DNA of 64,000 nt from Litsea cubeba (Eukaryota; Streptophyta; Magnoliopsida; Laurales; Lauraceae): positions 10,243,018 to 10,307,017 of the forward strand of contig CM022951.1 of assembly GCA_012931725.1 (NCBI GenBank), written 5' to 3'. Each line of letters starts with the position of its first letter. The first letter of the stretch is position 1. Of this stretch, positions 53,794 through 64,000 are shown piece by piece. The translations under genes and the position numbers were made by a program. The notes beneath the pieces were generated by a model that worked only from the letters and a program-made list of their open reading frames with translations, was not told the origin of the DNA and did not search any database.

Positions 53794-54460
53794 GCCATGG
53801 GCGATGAAAAGAACAAAATGTAGAATAGCTTAAATCACATAGACATAGGAATCATGGCTGGTAGACATTCTGCAGTCTTTGATCCGGGGGGGACCCTTGC
53901 GCCTGTGGATGGCTTTCTCCAAGGGGGGAAGCCCATCGTAGTCTGCGCGCTCTCTGAAGGAACTCCCCGTGGACTACGCGCTCTCTGAACGCGGGTTCAT
54001 GGCCGACCGCCCCTGGTCAGGTTTCGTTGATGGAGAGAAGAAGAGGAAGAGGGGCGGTGGCGCATTCTCGTCCGACACGGTCTTGCGAGACCGCCGGACG
54101 GAAGGTGGGATTGAGGCCCCGCTGGACCTGGGGGTTCTTCAAACCTTGGCTGGTCTTACTGGCCTGAGGGTGTTGAAGAGCTAAGCGAGGTCCAGGGCCT
54201 CCGCACTGGAGGGGCTTCTGCAGCCGCTTTGGTCTGACCAACCATAGCGTGTTGTAGAGCTCACTGAAATTCAGGATCACTCAGAACCTCCAGGCAACGA
54301 TCCGACGTCTTGGAGTACGCAGCCCGAAGAGTGAGTGAAGATCAGAGTCTCCCAGCTTTTCCTTATTTTCTGTTTTTAGAGGACTGTGATCCTCCTTTCT
54401 GTACTTTGCTTTCGGTTCTGTAATTCTTGTAATAAAGCAGTTTACAATGAATAAAAAGGA
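53794..54460 (+). ncRNA. Second antisense transcription unit of element B, probably noncoding
   Basis: Counterpart of the unit at 3048-3600. It ends near AATAAA at 54431. A 45-codon frame starts MAGRHSAVFDPGG at 53854 and stops after GLRALS near 53990, but the matching frame in A is shifted by one base. The repeated GCGCTCTCTGAA segments and the GAGGACTGTGATCCTC hairpin are conserved between copies, which fits an RNA role better than a protein one. Function unknown. Confidence 0.4.
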
Positions 54461-54689
54461 GGAATTCTGTGATCACCCAAACTGCGTACAATGCTTTTGA
54501 GTTCTTTTTCTCTTTCTTTGCACTGTTCTGGAATGCTTGCATTTTTGTGTGTTTGCGTGCTGGCACAGCTTTCTTCCTCTGGAAAGCTGCCCTTGGCCGA
54601 AATGGCTGGCTTTGGCCGAGACGAGCTGCCTTGTGCCGAAGTGGAGTCATCCTTCCACTGGTCTCGGCTGTGGGAGCATGAGCTCGGCA

Positions 54690-55465
54690 ATGAACTTTGA
54701 GGGGTGTAAAAACCCTGACTTTAGGAATCCGGCCGAGTGTCCGAACTCGAGGCCTTCTCCAGGGTCCAGGACCCGGAGCTTTAGGAAACGACCGAGTCTG
54801 GACTCGAGGCCTTTTCCAGGGCGGTAGACCCGTGGGTTCAAAACCCGAGGACTTTAGGAATTCGGCCGAGTGTAAGAACTCCAGGCTGTATCCAGGGCGT
54901 AGACCCATGCTGTCCGGCCGAGTGTCCGAACTCGAGGCCTTCTCCAGGGTCCAAGACCCGGAGCTTTAGGAAACGACCGAGTCTGGACTCGTGGCCTTTT
55001 CCAGGGCGGTAGACCCATGGGTTCAAAACCCGAGGACTTTAGGAATTCGGCCGAGTGTAAGAACTCCAGGCTGTATCCAGGGCGTAGACCCATGCTGTCC
55101 GGCCGAGTGTCCGAACTCGAGGCCTTCTCCAGGGTCCAAGACCCGGAGCTTTAGGAAACGACCGAGTCTGGACTCGAGGCCTTTTCCATGGCGGTAGACC
55201 CGTGGGTTCAAAACCCGAGGACTTTAGGAATTCGGCCGAGTGTAAGAACTCCAGGCTGTATCCAGGGCGTAGACCCATGCTGTCCGGCCGAGTGTCCGAA
55301 CTCGAGGCCTTCTCCAGGGTCCAAGACCCGGAGCTTTACGAAACGACCGAGTCTGGACTCGAGGCCTTTTCCAGGGCGGTAGACCCGTGGGTTCAAAACC
55401 CGAGGACTTTAGGAATTCGGCCGAATGTAAGAACTCCAGGCTGTATCCAGGGCGTAGACCCAGTG
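54690..55465. repeat. 185-bp tandem array of element B
   Basis: Higher-order units start at 54916, 55101 and 55286 (185 bp apart), with a partial leading unit. Each 185-bp unit is made of three subunits of about 60 bp sharing TTTAGGAA, GAACTC/GACTC and TCCAGGGC, the same core as the 78-bp repeats of A and I. Unlike 78, 185 is not a multiple of three, so reading frames change at each unit. Confidence 0.92.
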
Positions 55466-55548
55466 CTGCCGGAATCAGTCAGAGAGAGACGACAAGTTGA
55501 TGACAAGGCGAAAAGCTGCTTTTATTGATTTTGAGACTCGATACATCC

Positions 55549-58500
55549 TTAGAAATAAAATTTCTTCAAGTGGGATGCATTCCATGGTCTCGGCAGTGGC
55601 TTGCCTTCCAAGTCTTCGAGCTTGTAGGCTGACTTTCCTGCCAGTGAGACTATTCTGAATGGGCCATGCCAGTTCGGAGCTAGCTTCCCTTCGTTTGGCT
55701 CTCTGTCAGCTGGCAGGGTTTTCTTTTAGAACCAGCTCTCCCGCAGAGAACTTTCTCTCTCTGACATTTTGATTGTATGCCCTGGCTAACCGTTGCTGAT
55801 AGTCGGTCAGTCGCAGGGCTGCTGCTTCTCGTCGCTCGTCTGCCAGCTCCAGCTCCATTGCCAGGTTTGTCTCATTTCGGTCTTGGTCGACCAGCTCTGT
55901 CCTCAGGGTAGGAAGGCCGATTTCCAAAGGAATGACCGCCTCCATCCCGTAGGCCAGAGAGAAGGGTGTTGCCGAGGTGGACCTCATTGGAGTTGTTCTG
56001 TATGCCCACAGCACGCTCGGAAGCTCCTCTGTCCATCTGTCCTTTGCCTTGTCCAGTCGCTTCTTCAAGCCGTCCAGGATCACTTTGTTGGAGATTTCTG
56101 CCTGGCCATTACTCTGTGGATATGCCGGAGTGGAGTAATGATTTCTGATGCCGTGCCCTTTGCAGAAGTCTTTGAAAGACTTGGAGTCGAACTGAGTCCC
56201 GTTATCCGAAATCAGGGTCCGGGGGATGCCGAACCTCGTAAGGATGTTTTTCCAAACAAAGTTCCTGGAGTCCCTGTCCGTGATTGAAGACAACGGTTCA
56301 GCCTCTATCCAATTTGTGAAGTAGTCCGTAGCCACTATCAGCCATCTCTTGTTTCCTGGAGCTCGGTGAAGAGGCCCCACAATGTCCAGGCCCCATTGAG
56401 CGAAGGGCCATGGGCTAGAGAGGGGACTCAGATCTTGTGCTGGCTGATGGAGGGAGTGGGAGAACTTCTGGCACTTCTCGCATTTCCTGGCGTAGACCTG
56501 CGCGTCTTTCTGCATGTAGGGCCACCAGTAGCCCTGGCTTATTGCTCTGTAAGCCAGGGATCGACCTCCTATGTGACTGCCGCAGATTCCTTCGTGGATC
56601 TCATACAGGAAGTCATCCACCTTGTTCGGATGGACGCATTGGAGGTATGGACCTGTGAAGGATTTCCTGCAGAGTTTGCCTTCGGGAGAGAGCCAGAATC
56701 GCGCTGCCTTGAGTCTGATCCTGTGGGCTTCAGCCTTGTCCTCGGGGAGCTGGTCGTCCTTCAAGTAGGCGACAATTGGATCCATCCAGCTTGGGCCGAG
56801 GTCGGCACAGAGGACAAGCCGAGATGAATGGAGTTCTAAGCTTGACCTTGATACTGACCCAACCTCGATGGTCCTTTTCTTCCCTGCTTCGACAGCGGAG
56901 GCCAGGTTTGCAAGCGCATCTGCGTGCGTGTTGGTATCTCTGAATATTTGCCTGACCTCGGCTTTCTGGAAATAAGAGAGCAGTTTTTTCGCAAGGGCTA
57001 AGTAGGCCGCCATCCTGTCGTCCCTGGCCTGGTAGTCTCCAGCGAGCTGGCTAGTTACCAGTTGATAGTCGCTGAAGATCTCCAGGTGCTGGGCTCCGAG
57101 GATTTGGGCGCTGTTCAACCCTGCAATCAGTGCTTCGTACTCTGCCTCATTGTTTGTCGCTTTGAAGTCCAGGGTGAAGGCCTGCTCTATGACCAGTCCC
57201 TCTGGCGATTGGAGAACTATGCCGGCGCCAGCTCTCTTGGAGGTGGACGACCCGTCGACAAAGATCTTCCATGCCGAGGTGGGAGACTGCTGGACCTCTG
57301 TTTCTACTGGCTCGTGCCCTGTGCCCCCCAGTGCCGTGCGGAGCTGGGTCGGAGCCGGGTTGGGGGAGACGAATTCGACAATGAAGTCTGCCAGGATCTG
57401 GGCTTTGATCGCAGTTCGGGGACGGTACTGTATATCATACTGCCCCAGTTCAACTGCCCACTTTGATATTCGCCCTGAAAAATCAACTTTCTTGAACACT
57501 GAACGGAGTGGATGCTCCGTGATCACCACAATGGTGTGGGATTGGAAATAATGGGAGAGCTTGCGGGAGGCACTGACGAGAGCCAATGCAAGCTTCTCCA
57601 ATAGAAGGTACCTGGTCTCGGCATCGAGCAGGGTCTTGCTCGTATAATAGATTGGCTTTTGAACTCCCTCGTCCTCCCTGATGAGGACGGAGCTCACTGC
57701 GTGATCCGAGACCGCAAGGTACAAATACAGAATCTCCCCCAAAGTTGGGGTGGAGAGTAAGGGTGGTGACATTAAGTAGGTTTTGAGTGCGGCCAATGCC
57801 CGGTCGCACTCGGGGGTCCACTGGAATTTCAGATTTTTCTTTAAAAGCTGAAAGAAAGGCCTGCACTTATCTGATGACCGGCTGATGAAGCGGTTGAGTG
57901 CTGCAGCCATTCCTGTGAGCTTCTGAACTTCCTTCGTGGGGTGATCTGGTCCGGATTAGCCTCTATCCCCCTCCGCGTTACCAAGCTGCCGAGGAACTTG
58001 CCAGAGGCTACGCCGAAGGCGCACTTGGAAGCGTTTAGCTTGAGCTTGTACGCGCGAAGGATGTCGAAGACTTGGCCAAGATCAGCCAGATGATCGCCGG
58101 AGTGCACTGATTTGACGACCATGTCGTCGATGTAGACCTCCACCGTCCGGCCGAGCTGAGCATGGAACATTTTTGTGACGAGGCGCTGATAGGTTGCCCC
58201 CGCGTTCTTTAGCCCGAAGGGCATCACCTTGTAGCAGTAAGTGCCGCGGGGGGTTATGAATGATGTTTTCTCCTCGTCTGGCTCGTAGAGCGGGATCTGG
58301 TGGTAGCCTCTGTAGGCGTCGAGGAAGCTCATTCGGTCGTGACCAGCGGTGGCGTCGATCAGTTGGTCAATCTTTGGAAGGGGGAAACTATCTTTAGGGC
58401 AGGCCCTGTTTAAGTCTGTGAAGTCCACGCACACCCTCCACTTTCCAGTTTTCTTCTTGACCACCACCGTGTTGGCCAGCCACACCGGGTATTGGACTTC

Positions 58501-60429
58501 CCGGATGGCTCCTGCCTTTAGCAGGTTGTCGATCTCTTCGACGACCGCATCTGTCTGCTGCAGCCCTGTCCTGCGGGCCCTCTGTACTACCGGCTTGTGC
58601 TCGGGGTCCACATTCGGCTTGTGGCACATGACCTCAGGGTCGACCCCAGGCATTTCGCTTGGGCTCCAAGCGAAGACGTCGACGTTCTGCATCAGGAACC
58701 GAGAGAGTTCGGCCCTCTCCTCGTCTGGCAGCTGGGTGCCAATCAGGAAGAACCTGTCTGGATCTGCCGGGTTTAGCCTGACCTCGGCCAGGTCCTCGAT
58801 GCTTTTCTTCTCGGGATCTCGGCCGATTTCGTCGAGGCCTTTCTCGAACTCGGCGAGGTTGACGCGCTCTGGCTCCTTCACTGCCGGGACTGCGGCCAGC
58901 ATGCACTGCCCGGCTTGCTGCTGATCCCCCTCCACTGTGACTACCTCCATCTTGCCCTCCTTGTTCTCATGGACGAACTTCGGCTTCTGGTGGAGGGAAA
59001 AAGGGACAGCTTCTAACTTGTGGAGCCACGTTCTGCCCAGAATGACGTTGTAGGGAGAAGGGGCGTCCACGACTAGAAAGTCGGCCGACACGGAGGCCCC
59101 ACCAACTCGGGTCTCCAGGGTGATCCTGCCCTTGGGGTAGACTGGCGTGGCGGACAACCCTAGCAGGGGTGCTCGGACCTCCGTGAGGTCTGCTTCGGAG
59201 AGCTTCATCTTCTTGAAGCAGTCGTAGTAGAGGACCTCGGAGGAGCTGCCGGAGTCGACGAGGATCCTCTTCACTGTGAAGTCTCTCAGCTTCATGGTGA
59301 GGAGTAGAGGGTCGTTGTGAGGGAGCTGGATTCCCTCTAGGTCTCTGTCTGAGAACGAGATGGCGGGTCAGTCGCGGCGGGCTTTCTTGGACGCCGGAGT
59401 GAGCTCGGCTTTCATTACTTCTTTCCCGTGCAAAGCCCGCCTGGCTTCGGCACGGGCCTGGGAGCTGCCCCGGGACGAGGAAGCGGGAACTGAGGACGCC
59501 AGATGGATCACGTTAATGATCTTCTCTGAATCCTCGCTATCAGGAGCCTGGGCTGCGCTCTGGTGAATCCGGCCCTCGCTGCCGCCGGGATCACCTGCCT
59601 TGACGAATTCTGGAATGTGGCCTTCTTCGGCCAGCTTCTCCAGGTACCACTGCAAAGTCTTGCAGTCCTCGGTCTTGTGCCCGTTACCCCTATGGAAGGA
59701 GCAGTAGAGCTGGCTTCGGCCGCCGGAGGTGGGCTCATTCTTCAAGGGCGGAGGGTACTTGAAGAACGGCTTGGACCTGATCTTGGTCAGGATGCGGTAG
59801 ATCGGCTCCTTGAAGACGACGCTAACGCTCTGACTGGCGCTGGAGGGAGGTCTGGGCTTCCAAGTGCCCCCGGACCTGGACGACGCAGGCTTCGCCGAAC
59901 TGGAGACCCAGGCCTGCTTGGGCTCCTGCTTCTCGGAGGGTCTCCCGCCTCTCTGCCGAGGCTGGCTACTCTTCTGCTCGGGCTCCGGATGCCCGTCCTG
60001 ATCCCTGGCTCGGATCTCGTCTTCCTCCTGGGCGATGAAGTGCTTTATCCGGGACATCAACTCTGGCATGGATTCTGGGGGGTTCCCGGCCAAGTCTTTT
60101 CGCAGGTCGTTGCCGGGGATCAGGGCATGCTGGAAGGCGTAGATTCTTATCTCCTCCCTGGTGCCCTCGATCTGGCTGTAGACTGCCCAGAATCGCTGGG
60201 CGAACTTGGCGAGGGTCTCACCCTGCTTCATTCTCAGGGCGAGGAGGTCCCCTTCCTTCTTGGGGACGGCGCTGTAGGCTTGGAACTTCTTCAGGAAGGA
60301 GAACTGGAGCTCCTTCCAACTCGAAATGGACTTCTCTGGGAGAGAACAGAACCACTTCAGGGGGAGGTCACCCAAACTGGAGGAAAAGATTTTGCAGTTC
60401 AGGTGACCCTCATTCCCCCAGATGGACAT
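55549..60429 (-). pseudogene. gag-pol: Gag-pol of element B, disabled
   Basis: Near-identical to the element A polyprotein with the same domains: gag, C-X2-H-X4-H-X4-C knuckle, protease DSGSS, reverse transcriptase YIDD, two RNase H domains and integrase. Lesions: TGA at 59368-59370 where A has an arginine codon after KRARRD (a CGA to TGA change); a 28-bp deletion near 57939 between reverse transcriptase and RNase H; and a 1-base insertion near 55726 that shifts the integrase C-terminus. The frame starts directly after TAG AAG, in phase with the gag N-terminal frame. It cannot make a full-length product. Confidence 0.92.
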
Positions 60430-60432
60430 CTT

Positions 60433-61272
60433 CTAGGAGAAGTGTCGGAGGTGAGCAGATGGGTCGGACAGTCCGTCATAGGGGATGAAACGCGGGACGG
60501 AGAACTTTCTGGGCAAGGGGGTGCGCTCGATATCTTTTGTGAAGGGCGAGCCCCCCAGATCAGTGTGACCACAGATCTGCTTCTGGTCCCGCACGTCCAA
60601 GTTGTGCTGGAGAGCCAATCTGACACGTTTGTCAAATCGCTCCTGCTCATCGTCCTTCTCTAGAGTCTGAGCTCTGGGCTTTCGCTTGGGGTGGTTCGGG
60701 CTACGACGGCTATGAGTTCGGCCATCGCGGCTATGATGACTCCGGTTGTTGCTCGAGCCTTCGTCATGAATCTGGCTCCGTTTATAGTCCAGATGATTTC
60801 TTAGGTCCTCGCGGGGAGGCTGGGCTGCCCTGCTGGGGGCGTCATTCTTCTTCCCTTGAGGCTCAGAGACCTGCCTCAAGGAGGCGGTTTGCGCTGCCCT
60901 CAGCTGCTGCTGGAGCTCGCGAATCAGCTGCTCTTGCTTCTGGAGGAGAGCAGTTTGGGCTTCAAGAACCCCTCCAGTGGCAGGGGGTTGAACGTGGCGC
61001 GTCTCTCCTACGGCCACGGCTTTGTCCTTCCGAGGACGCTCATGCCGACGCTCATCGCGTCTGGGTGGCATGACTTCTTCTGCTGAGATCGAGGCCTCGA
61101 GTCCCTCTTGGAGTGGGAACTCGACAAAGAGCTGAGAGCCTAAGCGGCCCTCGCCTGCAGACGTGCCATGCACCGTGTGGGAGCGACCTTGAGGAGGGAC
61201 GTCCGTCGACGGTGGTGGCAGCTCGAGCGCTGCTCTCGAGGACTCTACGCCCTTCCTAGCTTTCGGGGGCAT
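60433..61272 (-). CDS. gag: Gag N-terminal frame of element B
   Basis: A 279-residue frame starting MPPKARKGVESS. It is homologous to the 271-residue frame of element A, with a small extra segment before the glutamine-rich helix. It contains the basic His/Ser/Arg segment and ends SAHLRHFS at the amber codon, exactly as in A. The frame is intact although the downstream pol is not. Confidence 0.82.
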   Translation of the reverse strand: MPPKARKGVESSRAALELPPPSTDVPPQGRSHTVHGTSAGEGRLGSQLFVEFPLQEGLEASISAEEVMPPRRDERRHERPRKDKAVAVGETRHVQPPATGGVLEAQTALLQKQEQLIRELQQQLRAAQTASLRQVSEPQGKKNDAPSRAAQPPREDLRNHLDYKRSQIHDEGSSNNRSHHSRDGRTHSRRSPNHPKRKPRAQTLEKDDEQERFDKRVRLALQHNLDVRDQKQICGHTDLGGSPFTKDIERTPLPRKFSVPRFIPYDGLSDPSAHLRHFS

Positions 61273-61313
61273 GGCTTCTGAAAGACTGAGGTTAAGAAGG
61301 TTGGGATATTACT

Positions 61314-61331
61314 TTCCTACAGACGGCGCCA
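61314..61331 (-). other. PBS of element B
   Basis: TGGCGCCGTCTGTAGGAA on the minus strand, two bases from the LTR; the 13-base start is shared with A, E, G and I. Confidence 0.78.
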
Positions 61332-61333
61332 AT

Positions 61334-62166
61334 TGTAGGTGCAGAAAATAATGACCCACAATAACTGGGGAGCCTTAGAGGACTTATCCGATGATGGTGA
61401 TGACTGGGTGCCGTCCGAAAGCCTGAAAGGGAAGAACACACGGTCAGAGGACCCTGGCCTGGGCGGCGCAACGCTCTCCGATGCCAAAGTCAGTGAAGGA
61501 ACTGGAACAATGGAAGGAGAGGAAGAAGAGAGGCAGGGTAACAGCTCTATGAGTTGTATTGTGCGTACCTTGCATGTGGAAATGCAATCCTTTTATAGAC
61601 GATTTGGAAGATATCTAGGACGATATCTTGGCATGGGTCTCATGATTCGACTGGGAAGTCATGATCAGCCCACGTTGCAATTAATGCGGTCCAACCCAGC
61701 CCACTCCGCATTAAATGCGCGTCGGATCAGCCCACGTCGCATTTAATGCGCGTCTTGTTGGGCCAGATCGTGTTGGACGCCTTTGGCGGTAGGGGATCGT
61801 GGGATCTGCCCTCGGGCCTTGCCCTGATGTGGCCTCAGCCGCTGGATGTCGCGTCTGTCCCACTAGCTCGTGCCCCTATCCCTCCACGTGCCTGGGGACG
61901 TGGGGGATGAGGGGCGCAAGTGGAGGCTCTTTCTTGCTTCGGCTTCCATCCCGGCTTCTTTAGCCGGGGTGGAGCTTTCTGCCGAAATGGCATCCGGGGT
62001 GACTCAGTTCGGCGCTAGTGGCCTGGAGATGCCTGACTTCGGCCGGACCCTTTGTCCTGGTAGCCGGGGTGAGCTTGGTGCCACGTGGATGGCACGTGAG
62101 AGTGCTTAGCCTCATCTGATGGCTGTGATTAGCGTAATCCTGTGGTTCTTGAAATCTCCCCACACA
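61334..62166 (-). repeat. 5' LTR of element B (833 bp)
   Basis: Partner of 49470-50313. It lacks an 11-base segment (GGATGGCACGC-like) near its right end. The TATA-like TTTATAG is near 61593. Confidence 0.94.
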
Positions 62167-62171
62167 GTACC

Positions 62172-62910
62172 TCATAATTCTTTTAATTGCAAGCCAATAA
62201 GACTCCTTTGGCCTTTCCATCTATCGGCTCAAAGGTCTGACACCATAGATGATGTCTAGCCTTTTGCTTATTGTAGTGTCCGAGAAATGATTATTCCTTC
62301 TCCTTCTTTTGTTAATCTCAAAGCCATTGTTATAAAGCGTGCTCACAGTATTGTAGCTACTCATTCTAAATTTCTCAAAGAATCTTTTCATATAATTTTC
62401 TTGAGAAATGAAGATATCATTTGCTTGTTGCCTTACTTCTATACCCGGGAAGAAGGACATTAGTCCACAATCAGTCATCTCCAACTGCTTCAACATAGCG
62501 TACTTAAATTATTTGAACATCTGCAGACTATTCCGGATAAATAGTAAGTCATATAAAGGCATGCTATGAGCATTTTTCCATGAGTGGTTCTCTTTATGTA
62601 GACCTCATGCTCATATGGACGTTCCGAGAAGTCATTTTCTTCTATAGTTAGCTAGGTGTCGATGTGAGCACTCCATGCTCGTTGGCCTCGCTTTAGCCCA
62701 TATAAAGCATTCTTTAAGTAATATACTTATTGTTCCTCTCCTCTACAAAGCGTTCTTGTTGTTTTACATGCACTTTTTCGTCAAGTATGCCATTTAATAA
62801 TGTTGATTTAACATCAAGTAGGTAGATTTCCCCAACTGTGATAAGCCTTGCCTTGTATTGAGCAATTTTTTTGTCAGACTTGCGTTTAATTTTGTACACC
62901 CATTTAACAC
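62172..62910 (-). pseudogene. Copia element D, reverse transcriptase segment
   Basis: Minus-strand translation shows KWVYKIKRKSDKKIAQYKARL, shortened, then LLDVKSTLLNG, LYGLKR and AW, and DCGLMSFFPGIEV with ISQENYMKRFFEKF: the copia reverse transcriptase order. A block between ARL and LLDVKS is deleted, and the active-site YVDD is replaced by sequence reading LYMTYYLSG, so it is dead. It ends at RPKESYWLAIKRIMRY, where element B entered, and is cut on the other side by element E. Confidence 0.82.
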
Positions 62911-63884
62911 TGTGTGGGGAGATTTCCAGAACCACAGGATTAAGCTAATCGCAGCCATCAGATAAGGCTAAGCACTCTCACGTGCCATCCCCGTGCCATC
63001 CACGTGGCACCAATCTCACCCCGGCTACCAGGACAGAGGCATCGGCCGAAGTCAAGCATCTCCGGGCCACTAGCGCCGAACTGGTCCACCCCGGGCGCCA
63101 TCTCGGCGGGGAGCTCCACCTCGGCTGAGCCACCCCGGGTGCCATCCCGGCAGCAAACCCCACCTCGGCTGAAGAAGCCGGGACAGAAGCCGAATCAAGA
63201 GAGAACCTTCACTTGCGCCCCTCATCCCCCACGTCACCAGGCACGTGGAGGGATAGGGGCACGAGCTAGTGGGACAGACGCGACATCCAGCCGCCCACAA
63301 TCTTCGCCAGATCCCTGACAGGGCGGCATCCAGCGGCTGAAGCCACATCAGGGCAGGGCCCGAGGGCAGATCCGCTGGTACCCCTACCGCCAAAGGCGCC
63401 CAACATGACCTGGCCCAACAAGACGTGCATTAAATGAGATGTGGGCTGACCCGACGGGCATTTAATGCATAGTGGGCTGGATTGGACCGCATTTAATGCA
63501 TAGTGGGCTGGATTGGACCGCAATTAATGCAATGTGGGCTGATCGTGACTTCCCAGTCGAATCACGGGACCCACACCACAATATCTCCCAAAGATACGTT
63601 CCAAACTCTATAAATAGAGGCTCAAACCACCATCTAAGGTACGCCCATTTCCATTCACAGAGCCGTTACTCTGTCTCTCTTCTCCCTCTCCTTCCATTGT
63701 TCCAGTTCCCATACTGACTTTGGCATCGGAGAGCCTTGCGCCGCCCAGGCCAGGGTCCTCTGACCGTTTGCTATTCTCTTTCAGGCTTTCGGACGGCATC
63801 CAGTCACACCCAGTCACCATCATCTTCTCGGATAAGTCCTTTAAGGCACCTCCTTATTGTGGGTCATTATTTTCTGCACCTACA
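62911..63884 (+). repeat. 5' LTR of element E (974 bp)
   Basis: TGTGTGGGGA to GCACCTACA. Four 31-bp units with GCATTTAATGC-type palindromes start at 63427, 63458, 63489 and 63520. Confidence 0.92.
63609..63616 (+). promoter_or_regulatory. TATA box in the element E LTR
   Basis: TATAAATA within CTCTATAAATAGAGG, about 80 bp after the last palindrome unit. Confidence 0.68.
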
Positions 63885-63886
63885 AT

Positions 63887-63904
63887 TGGCGCCGTCTGTG
63901 GGGA
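63887..63904 (+). other. PBS of element E
   Basis: TGGCGCCGTCTGTGGGGA, identical to that of element A, two bases after the LTR. Confidence 0.82.
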
Positions 63905-63963
63905 AGTAATATCCCAACCTCTCAAAACCTTCCCAACCTTCTAAACCTCATCTCTCAGAAGCC

Positions 63964-64000
63964 ATGCCACCGAAAGCTAAGAAGGGCGGAGAATCCTCGA
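63964..64000 (+). CDS. gag: Gag start of element E, cut by the window edge
   Basis: Opens MPPKAKKGGESS, matching the gag start of A, B and G. Only twelve codons are visible. Confidence 0.75.
   Translation, partial: MPPKAKKGGESS

Larger units (their letters stand above)
49470..62166 (-). mobile_element. Element B: full-length Tat Ty3/gypsy retrotransposon
   Basis: Flanked by GTACC at 49465-49469 and 62167-62171. It has the same layout as element A: LTR, PBS, gag, amber codon, gag-pol, tandem array, two antisense units and LTR. The LTRs (844 and 833 bp) differ by roughly 11 substitutions and an 11-bp gap. Its pol is nearly the same as in A but broken by a stop, a 28-bp deletion and a 1-bp insertion, and its antisense gene by a frameshift. 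Confidence 0.95.
62911..64000 (+). mobile_element. Element E: start of a fifth Tat element, plus strand
   Basis: Begins with a complete LTR inserted in copia element D (flank AACAC at 62906-62910), then PBS and gag start; it runs off the window. It is the only Tat copy here on the plus strand. Confidence 0.9.

Overview
The window looks like repeat-dominated nuclear DNA of a flowering plant, most likely a eudicot. It holds nested LTR retrotransposons with plant-type primer-binding sites (PBSs), CACTA and other miniature inverted-repeat elements (MITEs), and two broken copies of the first exon of a G-type lectin S-receptor-like kinase. I see no intact host gene, no rRNA or tRNA gene, and nothing bacterial. 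I cannot name the species.

Layout, left to right. (1) 1-11363: element A, a Ty3/gypsy element of the Tat type on the minus strand; its left LTR lies just outside the window. It carries gag and gag-pol reading frames, an antisense spliced gene (aORF), a second antisense transcription unit with its own TATA box, and a 78-bp tandem array. (2) 11364-14320: LTR-like debris and a decayed Ty1/copia element (F). (3) 14985-16235: S-receptor-like kinase exon 1 pseudogene on the minus strand. (4) About 16800-24749: a decayed Ty3/gypsy element H on the plus strand, its second zinc knuckle split by a 2.8-kb solo LTR. (5) 24750-30409: element G, a truncated Tat relative on the minus strand. (6) 30797-32226: a CACTA terminus, then a MITE carrying a smaller MITE. 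(7) 33403-37713: element I, a non-autonomous Tat derivative with two 859-bp LTRs. (8) 37834-38690: a LINE-like 3' fragment with another MITE inside. (9) 39397-41044: a second receptor-kinase exon 1 on the plus strand, interrupted by a TRIM. (10) 41115-62910: a copia element D in the following intron, itself split by element C (41737-49018), by Tat element B (49470-62166) and by the start of a fifth Tat element E (62911 onward, plus strand).

Target-site duplications could be read for B (GTACC), C (GTTTG), the solo LTR (CGGAG), the TRIM (TGAAG) and the nested MITE (AAA), and with one mismatch for I (GCTTG/GCTTC). These fix the order: the receptor-kinase exon and D are old; B, C and I are young, with LTR pairs differing at roughly 1% of sites or less by my eye count.

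The most interesting material is the Tat family (A, B, E, G, I). A and B encode, against the direction of gag-pol, a three-exon gene with strictly conserved splice phases but strongly diverged protein, followed by a second conserved TATA-driven unit that I do not recognise, and a fast-changing tandem array. Both also carry an amber codon in the same place within gag where the relative G has CAG. Separately, three unrelated LTR families in the window carry short perfect palindromes (GTCGAC, CTCGAG, GTTAAC cores) at about 20-31 bp spacing.
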